DNA of 64,000 bases from Paenibacillus paeoniae. Its GTDB lineage: Bacteria; Bacillota; Bacilli; Paenibacillales; Paenibacillaceae. The stretch is from NCBI RefSeq assembly GCF_003388735.1, contig NZ_QUBQ01000005.1, positions 62,001-126,000 of the forward strand, given 5' to 3'. Every line of letters starts with the position of its first letter. Position 1 is the first letter of the stretch. The notes under the pieces are model-generated. The model was given only the letters and a program-made list of their open reading frames with translations. It ran no database searches and was not told where the DNA came from. Made by a program: the position numbers and the translations under genes. Positions 31,907 through 40,948 of this stretch are shown piece by piece.

Positions 31907-32473
31907 ATGAACAGAGATAAAGAAATATATGTATTGCTAACAGATACCGGAACTGTCTTAACAAAAATTATAAGAACCTTCACGAAAGATCCGCTTAATC
32001 ATGCATCGATTGCTTTTGATTCGGATTTGAGCGAAGTATATAGCTTTGGCCGCAAAAATCCAAGCAACCCTTTTTTCGCAGGGTTTGTGAAGGAAAACGT
32101 GCGGGGCGATTTTTTTGAAGAGTCGATGTGCGCTCTATATCGCTGCAACGTGAGTCAAGCCGCGTATAACAGCATCCGGACGCAAGTGCAGCATTTCGAG
32201 CAATATCAGGATTTGTACAAATACAATTTGGTAGGCATGCTTGGTGTCGTATTTAACATCGAGTGGGAGCGCAGATACGCTTACTTCTGCTCTCAATTCG
32301 TAGCGACTGTCTTCGAACGAAGCGGCGTAAGCCTGGTTGATAAATCACCGCTGCTCGTGACGCCTGGCGATCTGCAGCATACCCCGGAGCTTGAACTGGT
32401 CTATCACGGAAGGCTGCATTCTTATGCAGGCTGTGAGAGTATGCCGGCCGCCAGCGCATTCCGAACTGCATAA
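31907..32473 (+). CDS. Permuted papain-like (YiiX/NlpC-type) cysteine hydrolase
   Basis: 188 residues. His in DPLNHASIAFDS (about residue 32) and Cys in RYAYFCSQFVATVF (about 127) match the permuted His-then-Cys order of YiiX-type amidases/peptidases of the NlpC/P60 superfamily. No signal peptide is seen, so it acts in the cytoplasm. The last 25 residues look unstructured. Ribosome binding site GGAGGTCAGAGGG precedes ATG. It is divergent from the isoprenoid-synthase gene; a link to the putative peptide pathway is possible but unproven, and such proteins also occur alone. Confidence 0.72.
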   Translation: MNRDKEIYVLLTDTGTVLTKIIRTFTKDPLNHASIAFDSDLSEVYSFGRKNPSNPFFAGFVKENVRGDFFEESMCALYRCNVSQAAYNSIRTQVQHFEQYQDLYKYNLVGMLGVVFNIEWERRYAYFCSQFVATVFERSGVSLVDKSPLLVTPGDLQHTPELELVYHGRLHSYAGCESMPAASAFRTA

Positions 32474-32476
32474 TCC

Positions 32477-32507
32477 AAGAGATCTCTTCCATAGAGGTCT
32501 TTTTTTG
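32477..32507 (+). terminator. Terminator after the papain-like gene
   Basis: AAGAGATCTCT pairs with AGAGGTCTTTT (two G-U), then a T run. Confidence 0.7.
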
Positions 32508-32622
32508 TTTCCAGTTAAGCCCTAACCGCTTGCATGAGCGTAAAGGTTAGCAGTAAAATATATAACCACGTATCGTTCGAACGGCGCGGTTAGATAGACA
32601 GATTCAGGGAGGGAAGAAATCA

Positions 32623-33657
32623 ATGAGTGGATTTACGTTAGAAACACCCTTTGCCATGAAGGGACTCCAGCTTCGCAACCGAACGGTTATGGCGCCTATG
32701 TGCCAGTACAGCGTTACGAAGAAGGACGGGATTGCCAATGAGTGGCACTATCTGCACTATACATCCCGTGCGCTTGGAGGCATTGGCCTTATTATTGTGG
32801 AGATGACCAATGTCGAGCCTGACGGCCGGATTTCCGACCAATGTCTGGGTTTGTGGTCCGATGACCACATTCCGGCGCTGAAGCGCATTGTCGACGCTGC
32901 ACACGCACATGGTGCCAAGATCGGCATTCAGATCGCTCATGCAGGACGGAAGGCGCAGGATGCCGTGCTGCCTGTAGCGCCATCGGCGATCGCTTTCGAC
33001 GAGACATACAAGCAGCCGCGGGCACTGACGACGGAGGAAGTAAAGCAAATGGTCAAGACATTCGGCGACGCCACACGCAGAGCGGTAGAAGCGGGGTTCG
33101 ATACGATCGAGCTGCATGGCGCGCACGGTTATCTGATGCATCAATTCCATTCTCCTCGCACGAATACACGTGACGATGAATATGGACAAGACCTGACGCT
33201 GTTCGGCCGAGAGGTTATTGCTGAAGTGAAGAAGAATATGCCGGATGATATGCCGCTGTTATTACGTATCTCAGCACTGGAATACGTCGAGGATGGCTAT
33301 AGCATCGAGTACGGTATCGAGCTGTGCCGTGCTTTTCTGGAGGCGGGCGTTGACCTGCTTCATATCTCGACGGGAGGAGAAGGCACGCCTGCTCCTGCCA
33401 AGCGACCGAAGTTAGAGCCTGGCTTCCAGTTGGACGCTGCATATGCGGTGAAAGAAGCGCTGGGTGTTCCTGTTGTTGCCGTCGGCATGCTGGACGATCC
33501 TCAATTCGCAGCTGATGCGCTTGCAAGCGGCAAGACGGATTTGATTGCTGTCGGTCGCGCCTTGCTGCGTGATCCGTATTGGGCTATTCATGCGATCAAG
33601 GAGACGGGCGGCGACTTCCGCGCTCAGGTTCCAAAGGCCTATATACGGGGTTACTAA
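32623..33657 (+). CDS. namA: NADPH dehydrogenase, Old Yellow Enzyme family
   Basis: FMN oxidoreductase of 344 residues close to Bacillus subtilis YqjM/NamA, which reduces activated alkenes and nitro compounds and responds to oxidative stress. Seen: MAPMCQYS (the redox-tuning Cys), AHGAKIGIQIAHAGRKA, the active-site His pair region GFDTIELHGAHGYLMHQFHSPRTN, and FMN-phosphate-binding VAVGMLDDPQFA and DLIAVGRALLRDPYW. Ribosome binding site GGGAGGGAAG is upstream. It is followed by its own terminator, so probably monocistronic. Confidence 0.95.
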   Translation: MSGFTLETPFAMKGLQLRNRTVMAPMCQYSVTKKDGIANEWHYLHYTSRALGGIGLIIVEMTNVEPDGRISDQCLGLWSDDHIPALKRIVDAAHAHGAKIGIQIAHAGRKAQDAVLPVAPSAIAFDETYKQPRALTTEEVKQMVKTFGDATRRAVEAGFDTIELHGAHGYLMHQFHSPRTNTRDDEYGQDLTLFGREVIAEVKKNMPDDMPLLLRISALEYVEDGYSIEYGIELCRAFLEAGVDLLHISTGGEGTPAPAKRPKLEPGFQLDAAYAVKEALGVPVVAVGMLDDPQFAADALASGKTDLIAVGRALLRDPYWAIHAIKETGGDFRAQVPKAYIRGY

Positions 33658-33678
33658 CGTTACCTTTAATAGCTAGAG

Positions 33679-33719
33679 GCTGGCCGGCGTCGTTTGGACG
33701 ATCAGGCCAGCTTTTTTTT
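33679..33719 (+). terminator. Terminator after namA
   Basis: GCTGGCC (33679-33685) pairs with GGCCAGC (33705-33711), with TCGT/ACGA inside, then eight Ts. Confidence 0.9.
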
Positions 33720-33810
33720 GATGGGAATCATTATTAGCCCCTTCCTATTGTCCTCTAGACTATTTGAACCAATTATGAGAATCTTAATCTAAGAACTGGA
33801 GGGATCGCTG

Positions 33811-34170
33811 ATGAAGGGACAAGGCATACTGATATCTGCATTTGTATTTGCGCTTGTGATCGCTGTATTTGCCGTTATTAATGTGGATCAGGTGCAAGTG
33901 AATTTTCTGTTCGCCAAGACGAATACGCCGCTTATTCTAGTCATTCTTGTATCGACGTTGCTTGGCGGCTTGACAGTGGGCTTATTCGGCATGCTGCGCA
34001 TATATAAGTTACAGAAGACGGTGAAAGCGCTGGAGAAGCGTGTCGCTGAACAGCCGTCCGCAGCAGATAAGTTTGAAGCAAGCTTTGCTAGCGACAATGC
34101 CAAAGCTGCGAATGTTACCGAAGAGCAGCCAGAGAACCAACTGGATGGAGAAGACGACAGCAAACGTTAG
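33811..34170 (+). CDS. LapA-domain (DUF1049) membrane protein
   Basis: 119 residues with two N-terminal membrane helices (GILISAFVFALVIAVFAVINV and TPLILVILVSTLLGGLTVGLFGML) joined by QVQVNFLFAKTNTPL, the LapA/DUF1049 signature, then a coiled coil (YKLQKTVKALEKRVAEQ) and an acidic disordered tail. In Gram-negative bacteria LapA helps coordinate LPS assembly; in Firmicutes the role is unknown. Ends 12 bases before the next gene. Confidence 0.85.
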   Translation: MKGQGILISAFVFALVIAVFAVINVDQVQVNFLFAKTNTPLILVILVSTLLGGLTVGLFGMLRIYKLQKTVKALEKRVAEQPSAADKFEASFASDNAKAANVTEEQPENQLDGEDDSKR

Positions 34171-34181
34171 GTGTGAGAGAA

Positions 34182-35123
34182 ATGCAAGTCATCTATACAT
34201 ATGCGCGTCATGAGGATGAATCAGACTTATGTGCGCTGGAGCTTCGTTCCTTGTTCGGCAGCATGGCGTCGATCGCTGATGGTGTCGTGGCGTGGGGATC
34301 CGAATCCGAAGGCTCGCCTTCGGTGAATAGAAGTCCGTTCTTTAAGAGGCGGATTGAAGTAATCGAGGAAGCGGAAAGCCTGTCAGAGCTTACGGATCGT
34401 ATTGCCTCTCTGGAGCCCGTTGGCGGTACCTTCAAAGTACTGTATACGGAAGGTGACGAGCGGCATTCCTATGACGAGCGGCGTATGCTGGAGCGGACGG
34501 CTGGATCCGTGTTGAAAGGAAAAGCGGAGATGCGGCAGCCGGAGAAACTCTTTGGGTTAATCCGTTATAAAGGTAACTGGCTGTTCGGTCCTTGCCAAGA
34601 GGATGATTCCACGTGGCTGAAGCATCAGAGCAAGCCGCAGAACTACTCTACAGCGCTGCCCACTCGTGCAGCCCGAGCTATCGTAAATATCGGGGCAGGA
34701 CAATCGAATCTCAAGACATTGCGTATGATTGACCCCTGCTGCGGAATGGGGACGGTATTGATTGAAGCGATGTCGATGGGTATAGCGATTGACGGTATTG
34801 ATCGGAATCCGCTTGCCGTGCAGGGGGCAAGATTGAATCTGGCTCACTTCGGCTATCCGAATACGGTGAAGCTGGGCGATATGCAGGACGAGATGACTAG
34901 ATATGATACGGCTATCGTGGATATGCCCTATAATCTATGCTCCGTGTTGCCTCAAGAGGAGTCGCTAGCTATGCTGCGGGCTGTGCGCAGAATAGCCGGT
35001 CGAGCGGTTATTGTGACGACGGAAGAGATCGAGGAGCGTTTCAAAAAGGCCCATTTCAGGTTAAGAGATCAGGTACAGCTTTCGAAAGGCTCTTTTACAC
35101 GATATATAAGTGTAGTAGAATAG
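34182..35123 (+). CDS. TRM11/UPF0020-type RNA guanine-N2 methyltransferase-like protein
   Basis: 313 residues. The C-terminal half is a Rossmann methyltransferase: motif I DPCCGMGTVLIEAMSMG, acidic GIDRNPLAVQGARLN, and catalytic motif IV VDMPYN, the D-x-P-Y form typical of N2-guanine RNA methylases. The N-terminal half (to about 165, VLKGKAEMRQPEKLFGLIRYKGNWLFG) would serve for RNA binding. Ribosome binding site AGGTG lies 8 bases before ATG 34182; the GTG at 34173 is less likely. The likely substrate is a tRNA guanine, but the position is not inferable. Confidence 0.82.
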   Translation: MQVIYTYARHEDESDLCALELRSLFGSMASIADGVVAWGSESEGSPSVNRSPFFKRRIEVIEEAESLSELTDRIASLEPVGGTFKVLYTEGDERHSYDERRMLERTAGSVLKGKAEMRQPEKLFGLIRYKGNWLFGPCQEDDSTWLKHQSKPQNYSTALPTRAARAIVNIGAGQSNLKTLRMIDPCCGMGTVLIEAMSMGIAIDGIDRNPLAVQGARLNLAHFGYPNTVKLGDMQDEMTRYDTAIVDMPYNLCSVLPQEESLAMLRAVRRIAGRAVIVTTEEIEERFKKAHFRLRDQVQLSKGSFTRYISVVE

Positions 35124-35154
35124 AAATGATTGGAGCATAAAGCGAGGTGAACCT

Positions 35155-35355
35155 ATGTCTACAAATGAACAAAACGAAGCGCAGCCATCCAAGCCGTTAA
35201 CCCAGGCCGAGCGCGTCAAGCAATTGCTGGCTCAGAAGAAACAATCTGCATCCGGCGGCCAGCAAGGTCAGAAGCATTTGACAACCGGGACTCAGGAAAT
35301 GAAGAGCCAGAACACAAAAAAGGTTAACAACCAGCGCAAAAAAATGGGCGTGTAG
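35155..35355 (+). CDS. Small basic hydrophilic protein
   Basis: 66 residues, rich in Gln, Lys, Asn and Ser, with no hydrophobic segment (AERVKQLLAQKKQSASGGQQ, ending NQRKKMGV). The single helix-prone stretch is near residues 16-30. Ribosome binding site GAGGTG is 5 bases before ATG, and a strong terminator follows, so it is probably a real gene and may share the methyltransferase transcript. I do not recognise the family. Confidence 0.65.
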   Translation: MSTNEQNEAQPSKPLTQAERVKQLLAQKKQSASGGQQGQKHLTTGTQEMKSQNTKKVNNQRKKMGV

Positions 35356-35376
35356 CACGCAATATCACATGGACGG

Positions 35377-35412
35377 GACGTCAGCCGCGTAAGCGGTTTG
35401 ACGTTCTTTTTA
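35377..35412 (+). terminator. Rho-independent terminator
   Basis: GACGTCAGCCGC pairs with GCGGTTTGACGTTC around GTAA (one G-U), followed by TTTTT. Confidence 0.85.
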
Positions 35413-35482
35413 TTGTCTGGATTCGCATTCCGACTATGGGGTGAATAGGATATAGCCTAGAAAAAAAGCGTGAGCGCTCCCA

Positions 35483-35593
35483 ATGAGTAAAGCTTACATT
35501 CATGGCACGAATGAGGGGACGAAAGCTCAGGGCTCCGTGTGGTCGGAACTGACAGCGATTTTCAAGAATGATAAGCCCGGTGTCCCCGCATAA
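35483..35593 (+). CDS. Possible 36-residue small protein
   Basis: ATG 35483 to TAA 35593 encodes MSKAYIHGTNEGTKAQGSVW followed by 16 more residues. Its composition is protein-like, but the ribosome binding site is weak and there is no recognisable family. It could be a remnant. Confidence 0.25.
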   Translation: MSKAYIHGTNEGTKAQGSVWSELTAIFKNDKPGVPA

Positions 35594-35638
35594 TGAGGAT
35601 AACGATAAACAATCGATTATTCACTGGAGGGATTCTCT

Positions 35639-36331
35639 ATGGCAGCCCATACATCGTCGCTCCGCGTTTATCTGCTTGCCGGAGTGAAGACAACGACGTG
35701 CTCCTTCAACGCATGTAAAACGAGGCTTGAGGAACAGCTGCATTCGGAGGGGATCGAGCATACGATTCAGGTGTTGTTTCCTTATGGCGATGCCAGCCGC
35801 AGCTTGATGAGACAGCTCCTGGAGGTGAAGTCGGACTTGTCCAATCGGATGCGGGCAGGACGAGTCGGCGGGAAATATGTATGGCAGCAAATAAAGGATA
35901 CAGTTAATGGTGAGCGAGCGCTCTTTATCGGACATAGCGGGGGCGGTGCGGCAGCTTACCAAGCAGCAAAGCTGTTGGAGGAGGAAGGTGCTGTCCATGA
36001 TTTCCGTGTCGTACAGGTGGGTTCGCCGCGCACACCGATCCATCCTTCCCTTAGGGATAGGGTAAGCTACTTTCATTCCATCGACAGCTTGGGCAATCTT
36101 AACGATCCAATCAGCCGAATCGGCAGTTGGGGCGGCTGGACAAGATCGGGACGGACCGTACCGACGTGGAATCGGCTTAAGTATGCGCCCGGATATGTGG
36201 AAGGCATTCCTACAGTAGGAGGGCATGCCGATTATTTCCGCAATACTGAGCCATTCATGGATACGGAAGCGGTATGCAATCTGGATAAGACGATTGGACG
36301 CGTACGGGCGTGGTTGAAAGAATGGCTGTAA
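35639..36331 (+). CDS. Lipase-like alpha/beta hydrolase
   Basis: 230 residues. The nucleophile elbow GHSGGG (Ser about 101) lies after strand ALFIGHS; VVQVGSPRTPI and the following YFHSIDSLGNLNDPISRIG contain the likely acidic residue, and HADYF near residue 199 could supply the His. It resembles cytoplasmic lipase-class proteins without a signal peptide. The substrate is unknown. Ribosome binding site GGAGGGATT precedes ATG. Not similar in detail to the class 3 lipase encoded nearby. Confidence 0.7.
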   Translation: MAAHTSSLRVYLLAGVKTTTCSFNACKTRLEEQLHSEGIEHTIQVLFPYGDASRSLMRQLLEVKSDLSNRMRAGRVGGKYVWQQIKDTVNGERALFIGHSGGGAAAYQAAKLLEEEGAVHDFRVVQVGSPRTPIHPSLRDRVSYFHSIDSLGNLNDPISRIGSWGGWTRSGRTVPTWNRLKYAPGYVEGIPTVGGHADYFRNTEPFMDTEAVCNLDKTIGRVRAWLKEWL

Positions 36332-36406
36332 TCCTTTAGACTGAAGGTAAGCACGCATACGAATGCGTTTTGCCCGGGGCAAAACGTCGGAAGAGGTGAC
36401 TACCTT

Positions 36407-37051
36407 ATGGCTAATACACATACGTTTTCTAAAGGCGAGGAAATCGCTAACGCGGTTACGCATGGGATAGGAGCGCTGCTTAGCATCGCGGCTCTTGTAC
36501 TGCTTATTGTATTCGCATCGTTGAAAGGCACAGCTATGCATGTCGTCAGCTTCACGATCTATGGCTCCGCCATGCTGTTGCTGTATTTGGCCTCGACCCT
36601 TGTCCATAGCTTTCCTATCGGAAAGGCCAAGCGGGTCTTCGAATCGCTTGACCATTCGTTTATCTATGTCTTTATTGCGGGTACGTACACGCCAATCTTG
36701 TTCCATATCGTTCAAGGTGCGCTTGGCTGGGTATTGTTCGGCATTGTTTGGGGAATTGCGATTGTTGGGACGGTATTCAAGTCTATCTTCCCGTCCAGAT
36801 ATCTATTCACGTCAACCATTCTGTATATCGCGATGGGCTGGATTATCGTATTCGCATGGAAGCCGTTAATTACGCATTTGGCGCCAGGCGGTCTTCAATT
36901 GCTCATAACGGGCGGCATCCTGTACACAGCAGGCACGATCTTCTATATGTGGCGGAGCTTCCCTTACCATCATGCGGTGTGGCACTTGTTCGTACTTGCG
37001 GGATCCATCGTTCATTTCTTTGCAATTCTGCTCTACGTTCTTCCGGCTTAA
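36407..37051 (+). CDS. Hemolysin III / PAQR family membrane protein
   Basis: 214 residues with seven membrane helices. Family motifs: FSKGEEIANAVTHGIGALLS at the N-terminus, a Ser/His cluster (STLVHSFP) after helix 2, DHSFIYVFIAGTYTP, and HHAVWHLFVLAGSIVHFFA at the C-terminal end; these His and Asp form the zinc-dependent hydrolase-like site of PAQR proteins. The bacterial function is unsettled (possible ceramidase-like or lipid homeostasis). Ribosome binding site AAGAGGTGA. Confidence 0.92.
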   Translation: MANTHTFSKGEEIANAVTHGIGALLSIAALVLLIVFASLKGTAMHVVSFTIYGSAMLLLYLASTLVHSFPIGKAKRVFESLDHSFIYVFIAGTYTPILFHIVQGALGWVLFGIVWGIAIVGTVFKSIFPSRYLFTSTILYIAMGWIIVFAWKPLITHLAPGGLQLLITGGILYTAGTIFYMWRSFPYHHAVWHLFVLAGSIVHFFAILLYVLPA

Positions 37052-37069
37052 GATCAATAAGCCCATCCC

Positions 37070-37891
37070 TTATTCGTCCTCAATTGCTGGACACCAGCCC
37101 GGAGGCTCGGCACACATGACTGCCGCGTCAACGGGTTTTTCTTTGGCCAAATCGGCAAAATAGCTTGATAGCACATGGTTGCTGGAGACAGAGCCCATTC
37201 GGAAGGAGCGCTGAACTTCTCCTTTGACATGCAAATAAAAGTACGTTCCTTTTGTTCTGGGCGATTGATAGACAAGCGGGGGCAAGTGAGGGACGATATC
37301 GAACTCATTCTGGAATCGGTAATGGACCGGCACGACATAATTATAAGCCTGAACAAACTTGGGATCACCGACCCGAGGGGCGCCAAACGTATAGACCATC
37401 GGAGCGGAAAACGGCGTGTTCGTAGCGATATCAAGCGCGGCGAGCGTGGCTAGTGCGCCGCCCAGACTGTGTCCTGTAATAAATAAAGGCTTATTGTACG
37501 GAACTTGGCCAAGCAAGGCATGCACCTGGTCGCGTGCGGACATATAGATATCGGTAAAGCCTTTATGCGTAAGCCCTGCATTTCGTACAGGCCTATATAG
37601 GGTTTGATGGGCTATAAAGTCGGATACCCAATCGACTGCCGAGCCAGTGCCTCGAAAGGCCAGGATGGCGCATTGCTCCGACACAATGAGGAAGCCGAAG
37701 CGCTCAGGCCGCTGGTCATAAGCGTTCGATGCTGTAAATTCCCCCACTAGACTGTAGGTGCGGGGAACGAGAAACAAGCCGTCTTCCTTGTTATTGAATT
37801 GTACATATGTTTGTCCGCATACCGCAGCCATGAAGAGCGCACTCACCATATCTGGCTCCAAGCCTCGCGCATGCTCCGACGCTGACATCAT
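37070..37891 (-). CDS. Class 3 lipase family protein
   Basis: 273 residues. The consensus elbow GHSLGGALATLAA carries the nucleophile Ser, CAILAFRGTGSAVDWVSDF is the preceding strand-loop with the oxyanion region, VYTFGAPRVGDPKF and FDIVPHLPP contain the acidic residue, and YFYLHVKGEVQ plus SNHVLSSYF the His region. No signal peptide is seen, suggesting cytoplasmic or non-classical location. GGAGGG lies 6 bases before ATG 37891; the frame extends 28 codons upstream without a ribosome binding site. Convergent with the hemolysin-III gene. Confidence 0.88.
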   Translation of the reverse strand: MMSASEHARGLEPDMVSALFMAAVCGQTYVQFNNKEDGLFLVPRTYSLVGEFTASNAYDQRPERFGFLIVSEQCAILAFRGTGSAVDWVSDFIAHQTLYRPVRNAGLTHKGFTDIYMSARDQVHALLGQVPYNKPLFITGHSLGGALATLAALDIATNTPFSAPMVYTFGAPRVGDPKFVQAYNYVVPVHYRFQNEFDIVPHLPPLVYQSPRTKGTYFYLHVKGEVQRSFRMGSVSSNHVLSSYFADLAKEKPVDAAVMCAEPPGWCPAIEDE

Positions 37892-38005
37892 TGTCATCCC
37901 TCCGTCGCAACCGACTGATGGGATAGTGTATGTCGATCGCCCAGAATAGGTACCTGCGATAGGAATGCGGCCCATACGAAAAAACGCTCCCGTAGGAGCC
38001 GCGTA

Positions 38006-39199
38006 TTACACGCGATTTTTACGGGAACGCAATGCGAGCGTATTTGATGATTCGATAGGGGCCTCCGGTTGCCTGCTCTTCGGAGATTTCTTTCGTTTGC
38101 CATGACGGTGTGAACGGCTCTCCTGAGAGTCGGGTTCAGGCATTAGCAGCGGACCGCTCTTTTTGTTAAGCAGATCGCCGGTCCAGCCCTTCTTCCATAA
38201 CCAGATGTAGATCCCGATTGTAATGGCTGCAATTCCTGCTATCATAGCAGCAAATCCCCAGGGATGATCCCTGAAGGGGAGCTTGTCGAAGTTGCTTCCC
38301 ATCAGTGTCCCGGCAATAGTCGCCGGCAGGAACAAGACGGTAAAGATCGTCAGCGTCTTCATGATGTCATTGCCTCGAAAGCTGGATATGGCGTCATCCA
38401 TCGAGATGAGCGTATCAATCTCCAGCGCATAATGCTTGAGCAGCGTCTCGATGCGTTCCAGCTTGTGATTAAGACGAATGAAAGCTTCCTTCTCTTCCAG
38501 CTCTTCTGTGAATGATTCTTTCGCTGCTCCGTACAGCTCACGAATCGGGATGAAGAGGTGGCTCCAGTGGAGCAGGTCATATCGTCTCTCGAAAATAACG
38601 TCAAGCAATCCGGTCTGATTGCGTCGCCTCATCGTTCGCTCCAGCTCGCCTAGTCTGCGCTCGAATCCATCCAATCCAATGTGGAAAGTTTCCAGCAGAA
38701 CGCTGATCATAATGAAAAAAGCTTCGGGCGCGATTCCGCATTCGTCGTACTTGAGCGCATGAGTTCCGGACTGAAGTCTGAGCGGGACGCGCATATCCTC
38801 ATGCATCGTAATGAGTCGACTACTGGATAACCAGAAGTGGAATGACTGTACATCGGAATGATCTTCCGTTACTTGAATCATTAAGGTGCCGCATAGAAGC
38901 GGGCCGATTGTTGGCTGATCGTCAACATATATATGATTGGTTCGTCTGCCTTGGCATTCGTCCAGCCAGATGGCGCATTCCGGAAATTCGCGTTTCAAAT
39001 CCGCAATATGCTCTTCAGCCTGACTCTGTGCTTCGGACATCGAAGGCTTCTGTTTGGTTCGTTTCAGTGCAGGGGAGCCCTCGCCTCGTGCGGCGGACTT
39101 CCTGCTCGGGAGCGGCTGCTGATCCAGGGGCTCGTATCTGGCTTGCTGAACGACATGCCATTCCCAGCCCGCGGGATAACGAAGCATCCGATGAATCAT
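38006..39199 (-). CDS. CorA-like divalent cation transporter with variant signature
   Basis: 397 residues with a large soluble N-terminal part ending in a long helix (about 150-290), two C-terminal membrane helices (TLTIFTVLFLPATIAGTLMG and GFAAMIAGIAAITIGIYIWLW) and a basic, Pro/Ser-rich tail of about 50 residues. This is the CorA plan. The usual GMN selectivity motif between helix 1 and the outside loop reads GSN (TLMGSNFDKLP), so magnesium transport should not be assumed. The first ~60 residues are an extra extension. GGGGGATGG precedes ATG 39199. Confidence 0.82.
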   Translation of the reverse strand: MIHRMLRYPAGWEWHVVQQARYEPLDQQPLPSRKSAARGEGSPALKRTKQKPSMSEAQSQAEEHIADLKREFPECAIWLDECQGRRTNHIYVDDQPTIGPLLCGTLMIQVTEDHSDVQSFHFWLSSSRLITMHEDMRVPLRLQSGTHALKYDECGIAPEAFFIMISVLLETFHIGLDGFERRLGELERTMRRRNQTGLLDVIFERRYDLLHWSHLFIPIRELYGAAKESFTEELEEKEAFIRLNHKLERIETLLKHYALEIDTLISMDDAISSFRGNDIMKTLTIFTVLFLPATIAGTLMGSNFDKLPFRDHPWGFAAMIAGIAAITIGIYIWLWKKGWTGDLLNKKSGPLLMPEPDSQESRSHRHGKRKKSPKSRQPEAPIESSNTLALRSRKNRV

Positions 39200-39403
39200 C
39201 CTTCCATCCCCCTTCTCCGCTTTCTCCCATATCTACTCAACATCATACCCCGAACGTGGCTGACCGCACAACCTGCCATCTCGTATTAGACGTTATTTGT
39301 CAAAATTCCGCTTCATCCGACATATTCGACTGATTACCTGACCGATTGGGCATACCAATCTTAAGGACAATTTCACTTTAAAGAAGGGAAGAAGGCAATC
39401 ATT

Positions 39404-39964
39404 ATGGCCAAAAAAATAGCACTATTCGAAAAACAGCAGGATGTAATAACGGCAATTGAGGAACTTGAAGGAGCGGGCTTCACGCCGGGTGAGATGCTCA
39501 TTCTGACCAAAGATTGGGAGCATTCCAGACGGATCGAGTCAGAGACGGATACGCATGTGGAGGAGATGCGTGAGCTGGAGGAGACAGGAGCAAGGGGGGG
39601 CGAGCTTGATGACTTTGGCTTGGCCATTGTACCTAGCTACGGTTACCCGGTTATTGCAGGCGGTTATGGCTTGTCTACCTTCGAGCATTCTCCGGGAATC
39701 GGCGGAGGCGGATATTCTGGAGCAGCGCCATTTGATTTTATCGATAACGCTCAGACGCGTGCCTATCGGTCTCTTGGTCTCGACAGCAAGGAATCGAAGC
39801 TGTGTTCGGAAGCGGTGAGGGGAGGCGCGATTGCCTTTATTGTGGAGACCAATGAAAGTAAATCGCTTCTCGACAAGGACGGTGGACCAGACCTGTCCAA
39901 GCTTGGCATTGCCGAGGCAGCCTTCCGCCGCAACGGCGCATACCAGATCGCAGATGGCAGCTAG
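39404..39964 (+). CDS. YflT-domain general stress protein
   Basis: 186 residues. The N-terminal 65 residues match the YflT/general stress protein 17M domain (KKIALFEKQQDVITAIEELEGAGF, EMLILTKDWEHSRRI). A Gly/Tyr-rich stretch follows (SYGYPVIAGGYGLSTFEHSPGI), then a second compact region (RAYRSLGLDSKESKLCSEAVRGGAIAFIVET). Related proteins in bacilli are SigB-controlled; I see no SigB promoter here. Convergent with the DUF2935 gene, with a 1-base gap between stop codons. Confidence 0.75.
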   Translation: MAKKIALFEKQQDVITAIEELEGAGFTPGEMLILTKDWEHSRRIESETDTHVEEMRELEETGARGGELDDFGLAIVPSYGYPVIAGGYGLSTFEHSPGIGGGGYSGAAPFDFIDNAQTRAYRSLGLDSKESKLCSEAVRGGAIAFIVETNESKSLLDKDGGPDLSKLGIAEAAFRRNGAYQIADGS

Positions 39965-39965
39965 G

Positions 39966-40763
39966 TCATCCCTTTACATGAAGTCTGGGTGCTGCAGGGT
40001 CACACTCGGGCTGTGCAATATCTCCGCTCTGAGATAGCTTAAGCAGATAATAACATTCCTCACGATACATGTGATTAGGCATTAAGGGGTCGATGCGGCT
40101 GAGCAGCTCTTCTCCAAGCTCAAGCTCCTCCAGCTCTTTCAGAAAGGACATAAATATTTTCATTTCCAGATTGACGTCGGTATGAAATATGCCAAGTACG
40201 GGATAGCGATCGCGCATGGTGCGGAAGTATCCTACCAGTTCGATAGCTTTCAAATAATATTGGGTGAAATGCTTTTCGAATTTCCGGCTTTTTCCGATCA
40301 AGCGCTTCTCGACCGCATCCAGATCCATCGCCAGCGAAGCGGCATGTCCCGAAGCATCCTGCAGCCACAGCAGATCATGATGCAGGGATGGAAATTGTGG
40401 AACTCCCTTGCCTGCCAGCAGCGAAGCCAGAATAGCGGCATATTCATCCAGTTCATTCACCATGTGATTCAGAAAAGTGGGCGTGAATCCAATCTTCACC
40501 CTCCCGCGCAGCAACTTATCGAGCAGCTCCAGCTTGAACCAGCGAAGCTGCGCAGTGAGCTCATTAGCAGGCTTATTCAGCTCCCCAAGAGGAACGGATT
40601 GATCTCTTGCTTGCGTTAAGAGCTGGTCGAAGTGATGGATGAAACGTGAGGCGGTCTGGATATCCTTCAATTCAATCGGTGACAGCGCGTTGTAAATGAA
40701 TCTGGCATGATCCCCTAATATTTGCAGCCAGAATCGATGCTCGAACCAAGCTTGATTATCCAT
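39966..40763 (-). CDS. DUF2935 family protein
   Basis: 265 residues, mostly helical, in two similar halves each beginning with a His-rich helix start (FEHRFWLQILGDHARFIYNALSP and LHHDLLWLQDASGHAASLA), as in the DUF2935 family, which adopts four-helix bundles and may bind metal. The function is unknown; Paenibacillus and Bacillus members are often sporulation-associated. GGAGGGAT is 8-9 bases before ATG 40763; the longer frame from 40817 is not supported. Confidence 0.8.
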   Translation of the reverse strand: MDNQAWFEHRFWLQILGDHARFIYNALSPIELKDIQTASRFIHHFDQLLTQARDQSVPLGELNKPANELTAQLRWFKLELLDKLLRGRVKIGFTPTFLNHMVNELDEYAAILASLLAGKGVPQFPSLHHDLLWLQDASGHAASLAMDLDAVEKRLIGKSRKFEKHFTQYYLKAIELVGYFRTMRDRYPVLGIFHTDVNLEMKIFMSFLKELEELELGEELLSRIDPLMPNHMYREECYYLLKLSQSGDIAQPECDPAAPRLHVKG

Positions 40764-40948
40764 ATGTACGATCCCTCCCTCCACTAGCCTATGGACAGCA
40801 CTCCCTGTCCTATTCATATTCTGACAGCATTCAGTCGGAATATATTTGGCCTAACCGTACAAATTAATCGGGGAGACCTGAGGGCATGCGATGCAGCGTT
40901 CGGCGTTCGTCCAATCGTTGTTATCCCAATATAGAATGGGGAGTAAGC

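Noticed and set aside
35621..36715. 364-codon minus-strand frame
   Set aside because: Antisense to the lipase-like and hemolysin-III genes, both of which have clear motifs and ribosome binding sites.
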